Shown: positions 8,318 to 18,600 of the stretch, piece by piece
Numbering within the stretch: position 1 is the first letter of the stretch
Layout of the letters: the number at the start of each line of letters is the position of its first letter
Origin: Prorocentrum cordatum
Lineage: Eukaryota > Sar > Dinophyceae > Prorocentrales > Prorocentraceae
Length of the DNA: 64,000 nt
Direction: 5' to 3'
NCBI GenBank assembly: GCA_963575745.1
Contig: CAUYUJ010001325.1
Coordinates: forward strand, 35,001-99,000
Position numbers and translations under genes: made by a program
Notes under the pieces: generated by a model
Seen by the model: only the letters and a program-made list of their open reading frames with translations
Told to the model about the DNA's origin: nothing
The model's database searches: none

Positions 8318-9145
8318 GACCCTGACCCCGCCGATCTGCGTCAGGGGTGCCACCGAATTTCAAGAATGTTGCAAATCTCTTGTTTTTTTGGACCCTGGCC
8401 CCGCCGATTTGCGTGAGGGGTTCCACCGAATTTTAGAAATGTGACATATCCCTACCCCACCGATCTGCGTGAGGGGTGCCACCGAATTTTAGAAATGTGG
8501 CACATCCCCTGTGTTTTTGGACCCTGACCCCACCGATCTGCGTGAGGGGTGCTGCCGAATTTCAGGAAAGTGGCAAATCCCATGTGTTTTTTGACCCTGA
8601 CCCCGCCGATCTGCATGAGGGGTGCCATCGAATTTTGAGAACTGTTGCACATCCCTTGTGTTTTTGGACCTTGACCCCGCCGATCTGCGTCAGGGGTGCC
8701 ACCGAATTTTAGACATGTGGCAAATTCCATATGTTTTTTGACCCTGACCCCGTCGATCTACGTGAGGGGTGCCACCGAATTTTAGAAATGTGGCACATCC
8801 CTTGTGTTTTTGGACCCTGACCCCACCGATCTGCGTGAGGGGTGCTGCCGAATTTCAGGAATGTAGCAAATCCTATGTATTTTTGGACCCTGACCCCGCC
8901 GATTTGCTTGAGGGGTGCCGCCGAATTTTAGAAATGTGGCACGTCCCTTGTGTTTTTGGACCCCGACCCCGCCGATCTGCGTGAGGCGCGCCGCCGAATT
9001 TTAGGAATGTGGCACGTCCCTTGTGTTTTGTTGACCCTGACCCCTCCGATCTGTGTGAGGGGTGCCACTGGCGTTCAAACATCTGGCAAATCCCATGTGT
9101 TTTTGGACCCTGACCCTGCGGATCTGCGTGAGGGGTGTCAACTTT
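8318..9145 (+). repeat. 73-bp satellite array with dimeric higher-order pattern
   Basis: About eleven units of 73-74 bp, each starting GACCCTGACCCCGCCGATCTG; starts at about 8318, 8391, 8520, 8593, 8667, 8740, 8813, 8886, 8959, 9033 and 9106, with one shortened unit near 8450. Two variants largely alternate, one with GGCACATCCCTTGTG and one with GGCAAATCCCATGTG, giving a 146-bp dimer. Two blocks four units apart (about 8462-8600 and 8755-8893) are especially alike. Confidence 0.92.
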
Positions 9146-10130
9146 TACCCCCCCAGAAATTCTGAGAACCTTCTCAGGGCGTGGTTCTGCTGGTTTGGGC
9201 TCCCCCCCCCTCGCGCGTTCATCAACAAGGAACAGTAAGCAGCAAGAAGCAGAACTGTAACAGTGGAAACTGGAAGCTGCAACTGGTACAGGGAGCAGCA
9301 CATTCCCGGCCTACAGCATGGTGGCCCCGCAAGGGGGCCGACGGATTTGTGCTGTTCCTCATTGTTCTTCCATCTCACGGGCGTCATTGCCGTCTTGCTC
9401 CTCACCATCTGCATCACTCTTCTGGTAATGTTTGACCGCTCGTGCATTCCAACTCGCCCATCCAGAAGTTATGCGTGGCGCCGAGAAGCGTTGCCCTTGT
9501 GGATCTCGAACTATGGCCTCTTGTGGTCTCTTGTGGCCGTCTTGGACCCCTCTTGGGGCTTTCTTGGGCGATCTTGGGGCCATTTTGAGGCCCCATTTTC
9601 TCCTGCTTGTGATCCGCTCATCTTCCTCCACGTCTCCGCGTCGTTCCGCTCCGTCTTGGCATGCTTGCCCGTCTCCTCCTCTTCCTCCGCCCCCTTCGTC
9701 TCCTCCCCCCTCCTCTATGCACTTGGTGGATAAGAGCTGTTGAGCTCAAAAAATCCCCCCCCCTCTCCCACCTCCCCCTTCCTCCCCTCCCTCCCCCCTT
9801 CCGTTCTTCCTCCCCTGCCCCTTTTGGCTTCGAGGATAAGCATGGGTTGTGTGTGCAAAGTCACAGCCTTAATTTAGTCATCAACCTCGCCCTTTTCTTG
9901 GCGTGATCAACCGGAGAACTCCCTTTCTCTCCGCTTCTGCTCCTCGGTGCGCCGCTCGCGCCCCCCTCCAGCTCTTATCCTTCGCCCCCCTTCTCTATCC
10001 TTAGCCGCTCCCTGCTCCAATTGTCCGTCATTCGCTTGGCCCCGGAGGTGGTCCTCGAGTCTTTGGCATCGGACCTCCCTCTCTTCTTCGCCCCCCCCCC
10101 CCCCCCCTGCGTGATTGTCCAGACCATTGC
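9146..10130. other. No gene; pyrimidine-rich spacer
   Basis: Contains a short patch of the CTTGGGGCC-type low-complexity family (about 9527-9600) and C/T-rich stretches (9660-9830, 10080-10110). Open frames here are compositional. Confidence 0.5.
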
Positions 10131-10136
10131 GCCTCC

Positions 10137-10203
10137 CGCGAACAATTCGCGAGAGTCCGGGCCCCCCGCGAAAAATTCGCGAGAGTCCCGCGAAAGATTC
10201 GCG
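10137..10203. repeat. Three tandem perfect hairpins, CGCGAA-NNN-TTCGCG
   Basis: Perfect 6-bp stems with three-base loops at 10137-10151 (loop CAA), 10167-10181 (AAA) and 10189-10203 (AGA). Confidence 0.9.
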
Positions 10204-10232
10204 TGAATCCTTCGCGCCGTGCACTATCCTCT

Positions 10233-10560
10233 GAGGCGCCCCCCGGGCTACCTCGCCCCCGTGGAACCCCCCTGGGCGATTCGCGAGGGCTGTTCCCGCG
10301 CGAGACCACCCCAGGCGACTCGTGCATGAACTGAACGGTGGAGACCCCCCCAGGCGATTCCACCGCTCGGGCCGACCCCCCCCCCCGAGCGAGTCGGCCC
10401 GTCCTGGAACCCCCCCAGGCGATCCAGGACCCCCCGCGCCCTCCCAGGCGAGCGGGGTCGTCTGCGGGGAAAGCCCCTGGCCAAGCTCCCTCTTTTGAGG
10501 GATTTCTGGCGGGGGCGATCCGCGCCGGGGCGGCAGTCGAATCCCCCCCGGGCGATCGAC
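10233..10560. repeat. Array of hairpins with a constant loop and different stems
   Basis: Eight stem-loops share a core of about 14 nt of the form ACCCCCCCAGGCGA, while the paired flanks differ. Stem limits are: 10233-10236/10251-10254 (4 bp); 10260-10265/10280-10285 (6 pairs, two G-T); 10298-10304/10319-10325 (7, one G-T); 10336-10343/10358-10365 (8, one G-T); 10368-10376/10393-10401 (9 perfect, loop with extra C); 10401-10408/10423-10430 (8 perfect); 10432-10437/10452-10457 (6 perfect); 10536-10540/10556-10560 (5 perfect). Function unknown. Confidence 0.9.
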
Positions 10561-11219
10561 CGCGACAGATTCTTCTCGCTGTAAAACAAAAAACATTAAA
10601 CAACACAAGCCAAACACAACAACGCAAAACAAACACAAACAAAACACCGAACGGAACATACAACACATGCAAGTACAAAACACACACACACACGCACGCA
10701 AACATGGCTAATTTATGGCTCTGACTTTGCACACCTAAGATGGGGCGACGAGAGGAACCAAACTACTGAGCACGACGACGATGCCGCCGGCAAGGACGAC
10801 GACGGCGACGGCGCGCGACCGACGACTGACGAGGAGGATTGCGACTGAGAGCGGCGAGGACGGCGTTTGCGACCGACCACGGACGACGGATGATGACGAC
10901 AAATGGCCGACGACGACCACACACGGAGGACGGACGACGCTGAGGAGAAAGAGCCACAGCATGTGGAGGCGTCGTCGGTCGGTCGGTTAGTCGTCGTCCG
11001 TCGTCCGCCGCACAGCCTTTTGTGGGCAAGCCTCCACGCTCCCTGGAATACGTTGCTGTAGCGCTCTGGCTTTTGCCGCTGCAACTTACGAACGGTCGAG
11101 CTCGTGCACTTTGCCCAGTATCTCGTATGATTTGACTGGCCGTGCGCGTGCTGTATCTAATGGCCTTCGGCCCATCCCGCCACCGCGACTGGGTTGTGGG
11201 TATGATGCTTACTGGATGG
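10561..11219. other. No gene; A/C-rich and CGACGA-rich spacer
   Basis: 10580-10705 is A/C-rich (AACACAA runs). 10770-11000 is rich in GACGACG trinucleotides. No recognisable protein. Confidence 0.5.
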
Positions 11220-11735
11220 TTGTTGGGATCTCGTTGGGGGCTTCTTGGAGGCAATTTGGGCGCCTCTTGCGACCTTTTGGGGGGCCTTCTGGAGCCTCTT
11301 TTGGATCTCTTGGGGGCCTCTTCGAGGCCTCTTGGGGGCCTCCTGGGCCTCCTGGGAGCCTCGTGGGGCGGAAGGCTCGGATTTTCGTTTCGTGTTCCTT
11401 CTTTGGGACCCCGTTCGGGGCTGTCATGTGACCTTCTTGGGCTGGTTTGGGCGCGTTGGGCGCCTCTGGTGCTGTCTTGGTGTCCTCTCGGGCCGTTTTG
11501 CGGCCCTCTTGGAAGCTTCTTGGGTCGTCTTGGAGCGGTCTTGGAGGCCTCATGGGCTGTCTGGAGGCGACGGGAAGCCGAAAAGGCGAGAACGCTCAAT
11601 TATGTCAAACATTGAAGGACAATTCATGATTTGGGCCTCTTGGAGGCCTCTTGGGGCGTCTTGGAGGCCTTTTGGGCCGCCTGCGGGCCTTCTCTTGGCC
11701 CGTCTCGGGGCCCTCTTGGGTCCGGGAAAATCATG
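11220..11735 (+). repeat. Degenerate GGCCTCTTGGGG minisatellite
   Basis: Irregular repeats of TCTTGGAGGCCTCTTGGGG type that produce open frames rich in Gly, Leu, Ala, Ser and Trp. Related patches occur at about 9527-9600, 21840-22375 and 36995-37390, so this is a dispersed low-complexity family and not a gene. Confidence 0.8.
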
Positions 11736-12423
11736 CGACAACACTTCCTCGAGCCCAGGGGGCAGGGGGCAAGAGCCGCCGAATTTCGGAATTTTGGGTC
11801 CCCGCCCTTTAAAGACTCCTCAGGATTGAGGGTTGGGCTTAGAGGATTAGGCAAAGGCCTGAGGACACGCCCACTCCGTGCCCAGAGGTACGGTGGCGGA
11901 TTGGCCATGCGGAGCATTGAATGAGGAGCGAATGGGTTTCTGCGGCCACAGCGAGCCTCGGTCGCGGACGGGTCCTCCAACCCAGATCTGAGGAACGGGG
12001 CCCGAGCACCAGAGCCGCTCCTGAGCCCAAAGTGGCCCTTGTGTCTTCGATGTTCGTTTGGGGGACCAACTCTAGTCCAAGTCTAGTTCGACTCTGCTCC
12101 GACCTCAGCGCGGTACAAGTTCGGCCCACACCATCGACGCAAGATCGACTCGGGTCGTCGGACGTGGGACGCAGAGCATCGACGCATGAGTGGAGCGAGT
12201 CGCTCCCATACTGTCCCCATAACTACTCGCCCGCGACCCACCCGTTACCCACCCACATTGCGTAAATTCGCCCTGCGGCGGGCTCGTTGTACAACGCGAC
12301 AGAATTCGGCGCCCGCGGCGGGCTTCTTGAAGCTGCCTTCGGGCCTTGCAGACTGCCGGCGACCACGCCGCCCCCAATCCGCACCTGCGGGGGCGATGCT
12401 CGTTCAGCGTCTGGATTGTGGGC
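11736..12423. other. No gene recognised
   Basis: Unique-looking sequence with short frames on both strands; nothing identifiable. Confidence 0.45.
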
Positions 12424-12645
12424 GTTCGGATGCAACTCCTGGGAGGTTAAATTCTGACTTTGCCCTGGTCCGAAATCCGGCTTAATCCGGCTTAATCCCG
12501 CTTAATCCGGCTTAATCCCGTTTAATCCCGCTTAATCCGGCTTAATCCTGCTTAGTCCGAGGCCCATTCCGGCGTAACAGCTCCCAAATGGGGCTTAATC
12601 CCATTTAATTTTTCCGATGAAAACCTCCCAGTAGTTGCTTCTTAA
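12424..12645 (+). repeat. Dispersed ~220-bp element with internal GGCTTAATCC repeats (copy 1)
   Basis: Begins GTTCGGATGCAACTCCTGGG, runs through about eight 10-bp units of (C/G)GGCTTAATCC type, and ends near CCCAGTAGTTGCTTCTTAA. A second copy with the same start, core and end lies at 32878-33089. Both are in the same orientation. Confidence 0.88.
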
Positions 12646-12789
12646 TGGGCGTCCGGCGTTCTCCGCCCAGCGTCCGTCGTCCACGCCCGTCGCTCGTGCC
12701 CCTGTCGTCGGCTGTCGGCCGCCAGCGGTGGCCCGCGGCAGCCCCGGTTGGCGGCAGAGCCGTCCCCTGCCCGACAACGCGACTGACCG

Positions 12790-13070
12790 CAAGCGACCGA
12801 CCGACGACCGAATCGGGCCCTGCGTCATGGGGTGGCAATCGATGGGTATCACCACCCACCAAACCACCCCAACCCAACCCGAAGGCTCAGATTTACCCTC
12901 GATTTCTAGTAGGGGGGGGTCCGGGAACATCTAAAAAACACATGTGGAGCCCATACCCCCCCCAACCCGAAATTCGGGTCTTCGGGTTTGGTTGGGGTGG
13001 TCTGGTAGGTAGTCACGACCGACGACCGAATCGGGCCCTGCGTCATGGGGTGGCAATCGATGGGTAGGGT
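12790..13070. repeat. Direct and inverted repeat cluster
   Basis: A block of about 50 bp starting GACCGACGACCGAATCGGGC and ending near GGCAATCGATGGGTA is present at about 12795-12845 and 13017-13066. Between them, the stretch near 12850-12887 (CCACCCCAACC, AACCCGAAG) pairs with its inverse at about 12975-13010 (CTTCGGGTTTGGTTGGGGTGG), giving an inverted repeat between the direct copies. Confidence 0.75.
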
Positions 13071-13864
13071 GAAGAAGGCTGACCTTCTGTGCACCGTCGG
13101 GGCCCGAAAGGGGCCCCCACGGGGCCCAAAAGTGCACGCTCCTTCGAGCCCCCCTTCATCGGTTCCCATTAACCAGCGCCCGACCGAATGACGACGACGG
13201 CCGCCGGTCGTCGCCGTCTCCGCCGCTGTCGCCGCCGACGCCGCCGTCGTCGCCGACGTCGTCGTCGGCCGACAACCGATGGCCGTCGGCTGGCGGCGCT
13301 GTCGCCGCCCGCGCGTCAAAAAGTTCAGCGCAAACGTCAATCTTGTTGGCTCTGGAGAGTGCTTCGCTGAGTGTGATAGCGGGGGCCTTGTTTTGCTTTC
13401 TTGGTGCCGCGCGACAAGCTTATTTATTTTACCAATGCCAGTTCCACACCAACAACAATAGTTCCATACGTCCTAGTTCTATCCTGCAGCCACGACTTCG
13501 TTTCCACTCTTCTCGTCTTCATGCTACTACTAGCATTGCCAATCTGTTGTTCTCGCAGCGCTGGTCGCCGTCGTATGGCCACTACTACTAGTTGAAGCCG
13601 TTATGCGACTCCTATTGCTGCTCTTACCGCTGTGTTTTCTGCTAGGGCTGCTGGTGTTGCTTGAATTGTTAAGTTCGCTACTGTTCATGAATTAGTGTTA
13701 TTGCTACAACTGCCACCTTTACTGGAATGACTCCCGCTACAACTACTCTTACTACGACTTCTACCGGGACGGTTACGGCGACTATCACTTTTGTGGCTCG
13801 CAAGTGTAATTGCTGCCATTTCTAACATTTAGAAAGATTGTGTTCTACCGTTGTTGGAAGAAAA
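13071..13864. other. No gene; CGCCGTCGTCG-rich patch then mixed sequence
   Basis: 13195-13275 is a CGCCGTCGTCGCCGACG low-complexity patch. The rest has no recognisable coding signal. Confidence 0.5.
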
Positions 13865-14065
13865 CTGGGGGGGTCACTGGGCGTTCCCAACCCGTCCCCC
13901 TCCGAGGGGTCACTGGGGGTTCCAACCCCCCCGTCCCCCCCCGGGTCCATCATGAAAAATGGGGGGGGTCATTACCGGTTCGATTCGACCCCCCCCTCCT
14001 GGAAAACAGTGGGGGCGGGGTCCTTACCGCTTCGAACCTCCTCCCCCCCCTCCCCCCTCGCCGCA
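13865..14065 (+). repeat. Tandem G-tract/C-tract modules
   Basis: Four modules with a G run, a core such as GTCATTACCGGTTCGA or GTCACTGGGGGTTCCAAC, and a C run; each can fold on itself. The same module appears in reverse orientation at about 15985-16080, on the far side of the GTGGGGACAGTGG arrays. Confidence 0.7.
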
Positions 14066-14096
14066 GCGACTTCCCGTCCTCTCCCACTCCGGATGG

Positions 14097-14340
14097 GGGA
14101 CTGGTGGGGACAGTGGTTGGGGCGGTGGTGGGGATGGTGGTGGGGAGTGGGGGCAGTGGGAAGAGTGGGACCGTGGTGGGGACAGTGTTGGGAACAGTGG
14201 GGCAGTGCGACAGTCGTGGGGGCACTGGCGGGGACCGGGGACAGAGGTGGGGACACTTGGGACTGTGGGACAGTGGTAGGGGCAAAGGAGGCATTTGGAC
14301 AGTGGCGGGGACGGTGGTGGTGGGGACAGCAGTGGGATAC
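14097..14340 (+). repeat. GTGGGGACAGTGG minisatellite, first block
   Basis: Imperfect 9- to 13-bp repeats of GTGGGGACAGTGGGACA type. The long open frames here on both strands are a result of this repeat. Confidence 0.85.
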
Positions 14341-14539
14341 ATCGGCGCTCCGAAAGTTTATTCTGATCTGAGAGGCACGGCGCCTTGCGAATGCAGCGCA
14401 AACGCAATTTTGGAAGGGCGCGACAATGCATGCCCCCTGGACACGCGAGGGCAGCCCCCCCCCCCCCCCCGCGCGAACCCCGATCCCGCGCGGGGCGCGC
14501 TCCCGTTGAAAATGGCTCACCCGGGACACAGTTGCATGC

Positions 14540-14935
14540 GCAGGAAGTCCTGAGCGGTCTGCCCATCGGCGGCTCCTTAGGACGAGGCCCGGAACCGCCG
14601 AGAAACCGTTTTTGATAGGAAGTTCTAGGCGGTTTGCCCATGCTCGGTTTCTTCGGAGCGGGTCCGAAGACCTCGAGAACGATGTTTTTTCCCCCCCCTT
14701 TTTTGCAAGGAGTCCTACGCGATTTGCGCATTATCGGGTCGTTCAAACTGAACCCGAATTCGTTTTGGGGCGCAAGTCTTATGGGATGTGGCCACTTTCA
14801 GGTCGACCGATAAACTGTTCGTGTCGGCGCATGACCGAAGCCGAAAGATTCTTTCGAGGAGGTCCGATGCCGTTTGCTCATTTTCGGGTCAGTACACCGG
14901 CTGGAATTCAAAATTTTTAATTGGGAAGGGGAGCC
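14540..14935 (+). repeat. Diverged ~80-bp tandem repeat
   Basis: Five old units, beginning near 14540, 14618, 14708, 14776 and 14857. Each has AGGAAGTCCTRRGCGGTTTGCCCAT-like sequence, then TCGG(G/T)TC and a TTTTT- or TTCG-rich tail. Confidence 0.65.
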
Positions 14936-15129
14936 CGATCCCCCGACCCCGGGCGGGAGTTATGTACTGGGCCCCTCCGGCCACACGGGGCGCTGGGCTG
15001 CCCATCGGCGCGCCGACTCTGCCCTCGCGACATCGCCACCATCCACCCTCGGGCCCCGCGAGTCTTGTCCCGCGCGCGCCACCCCAGATGGCCGCGGCCC
15101 GCACGGTGGCGAAATTGGGGAGTATTTCG

Positions 15130-15960
15130 GATCGGCGCAGTTGTGGTGGGGACGGTGGTGGCGGGGACAGTGCTGAGGGCGGGGGTTAGGACGGTGGTGG
15201 GACAGTAGTACAGTGGGGAGAGTGGTGGGGACAGTGGGGACAGTGGATATGGCGGGGACACTGTGGACAGTGGGGCAGCACAGTGGGACAGCGGTGGGGA
15301 GAGTGGGAACTGTGGAACAGTGGTGTGGGCAGTGGGGACAGTGGGACAGTGGTGGGGACAGTTGGGACCGTGGGGACAGTGGGATCGTGTTGGGGACAAT
15401 GGTGGGGACAGTGGGGACAGTGCGACATTGGTGGGACACTGGTGAGGAAGGTGGACACAGCGGTGGGGGCAGTGGGGACAGTGAGACAGTGGTGGGGACA
15501 GAGGGAACGGAGGGACAGCAGCGGCGAGGGGACACTGGGACAGTGGTGGGGACAGTGGGACAGTGGTGGGGACGGTGTGGTGGGGTCAGTGGTAAGGGCG
15601 GTGGTGAGGACGGTGATGAGGACAGTGGGACAGTGGTACAGTGGGGGGAGCGGCGTGGACAGTGGGGACAGTGGGACAGTAGTGGTGGGGACAGTGGGAC
15701 ACTTCAGGGGGACAGCGGCGGGGATAGTGGGGACAGTGGGACAGTGGTGTGGACAGTGGGGACAGTGGGACAGTGGTGGGACAATGGGGACAATGGGGAG
15801 ATAGGGACCGCGGTGGGGACACTGGCGGGGACAGTGGGGACAGTGCGACGGTGGTTGGGGCATTGGTGGGGACAGTGGGGACAGTGGCGGGAACATTGTG
15901 GACAGTGGGACGGTGGTGGGGACGGTGGTGGTGGGGTGAGGGCGGTGGTGAGGAAGTTGG
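15130..15960 (+). repeat. GTGGGGACAGTGG minisatellite, main block
   Basis: About 830 bp of the same 9- to 13-bp repeat as 14097-14340. Three overlapping Val/Gly/Thr/Trp-rich open frames are shadows of it. Confidence 0.92.
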
Positions 15961-15984
15961 TGGGGACTCGGGAGTCTTTTGCTG

Positions 15985-16090
15985 GCGGCGGGGGGGGGGT
16001 CCGAAGTGGTAGTGTGACCCCCCGGAGGGGTGGGTGGGAGGGGCTCGAACCGGTAGTGACGTGACCCCCCCCCGGTTTTCTGGCGAAGGG
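15985..16090 (-). repeat. G-tract/C-tract modules, reverse orientation
   Basis: Two to three reverse-complement copies of the module seen at 13865-14065 (core CGGTAGTGACGTGACCCC in the plus direction). Confidence 0.65.
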
Positions 16091-16295
16091 GGGGGGGAGG
16101 CTTGCGGGGGGAAGGGGGGAGGGGAGAGGAGGGGGTCCGGAAGGGGGGGGGGGCCCGGGTTCCCGAGGAAGAGGGGATCTTCTTCCACAGTAAAGCAGCG
16201 GTGGATCACGTTCTCTTTAATTTTACCAGCGTTGGCATTCATGTGTTTGTTGTGTTTGTTTTCGCTGCCACCACCATTGTGGTTGTTACTACAAC

Positions 16296-17395
<1,100 letters not shown>

Positions 17396-18420
17396 GTGAG
17401 GCAGTCGTGTTCCAGCCTGCAAGGGCGCGGTGCCAACAGGTTGAACTTGCCCGCTGGGACCCCCCTTTTTATGCGGCCCCAAACTATTGCCATGACTTTT
17501 CCTGTTATTTCACTGGCCTCCTCTGTTATTGCAGCGGCCTCCTCTGTCGTTGCAATGGCCTCCTCTGGCTGCCCCTGTCGCGCCCTATCAGTCGCAGGGC
17601 AAAGGCCCAACTCAGAAGTCAAGTAGAGAAGAGCAGAGCAGAGTAGAGAAGCGCACAGTATGATGGAGCAAAGCAGATCATATGTAGAGAAGAGTAGGTG
17701 TAGAAAAACGCAGGGTAGGCTTGATTCGAGTAGAGTGGAGCAGGGAGCATGTAGAGTTGCACAGAGCAGCGTCAAGCCGTGTAGGGAAACATCTGTTGCA
17801 GCGGAAGACACCATATCCGAGTAGAGTTGGGCAGGGTCGATGAAAGAGTATCCCTGGGTAACGTTGAGCAGCACAGGGCACAGTAGAGAGGGTCGAATAA
17901 AGCCGAGTTGATTAGATGCTTGCCCCCCCGAGGCCTTTTCTAGAGTTCCCCGAAGCTCCCTAGAGGTGCCCCAATGGCTCCCCAAATGCTTCCCGAGGCA
18001 CCCCGATGCTCCTGCGGACCTTCCCCGCTGGACTCCGCCAGGCCATGCGTGGCCCGGAGACGAGGGGGCCCCTCCCTGGAGAGCCCCGCAGGGGGCCCCG
18101 TCTGGTCCGCCCCTGGCTGAAATGGGGGGGTGCCGAGGGGGGCCCTAACCGGTCCGCCCGCGGGCCGCCCCAGCGGCCGTTCTGACCCCCCCCACCCGCG
18201 TTGCCCCAGGGCGCCCCGATGAGCGGCGCAATGAACTGACGCTTCATGGGGGAAGGGGGCCAGGCGTTGATTTCGACGGATCGCCCCGCCTGGCACTAAT
18301 TTCAAAGCAGTATGAATTGATTTGAAAAGCTTGTGAAACTACTGTGTACAAGTCGTGTAAATCATCAATTATTGCATCACTGAGTGCGCTCTCAGCGCGG
18401 GCCCCCGCTCCCGCCGGGCC
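17396..18420. other. No gene; GTAGAG-rich patch
   Basis: 17500-17570 has repeats of GGCCTCCTCTG. 17620-17910 is rich in GTAGAG/GCAGAG. 17930-18200 is C/G-rich with Pro-rich frames. Nothing recognisable as protein. Confidence 0.5.
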
Positions 18421-18424
18421 TGCG

Positions 18425-18600
18425 GTTGGCGCGCGATCAGTGCGCGATTAGTGCGCGATTCGTGCTCGATTCGCGTGCAATTAGTGCGCGGCCAGTGCGC
18501 GATTAGTGCGCCAGTAGTGCGCCATTAGTGCGTGATTATTGCGCGATTAGGGGGGGGGTATTGCGCGATTAGCGTGGTAGCAGTGCACGATTCGTTTGAA
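18425..18600 (+). repeat. GTGCGCGATTA 11-bp minisatellite
   Basis: About fourteen imperfect tandem copies of an 11-bp unit GTGCGCGATTA. Confidence 0.85.

Noticed and set aside
8318-9145. CRISPR-like regular array
   Set aside because: Units are full-length tandem repeats without unique spacers, in a eukaryotic context. The same applies to 50640-52830.
10500-10530. A ninth constant-loop hairpin at GGCGGGGGCGATCC
   Set aside because: The core is only partly similar and the flanks do not pair.
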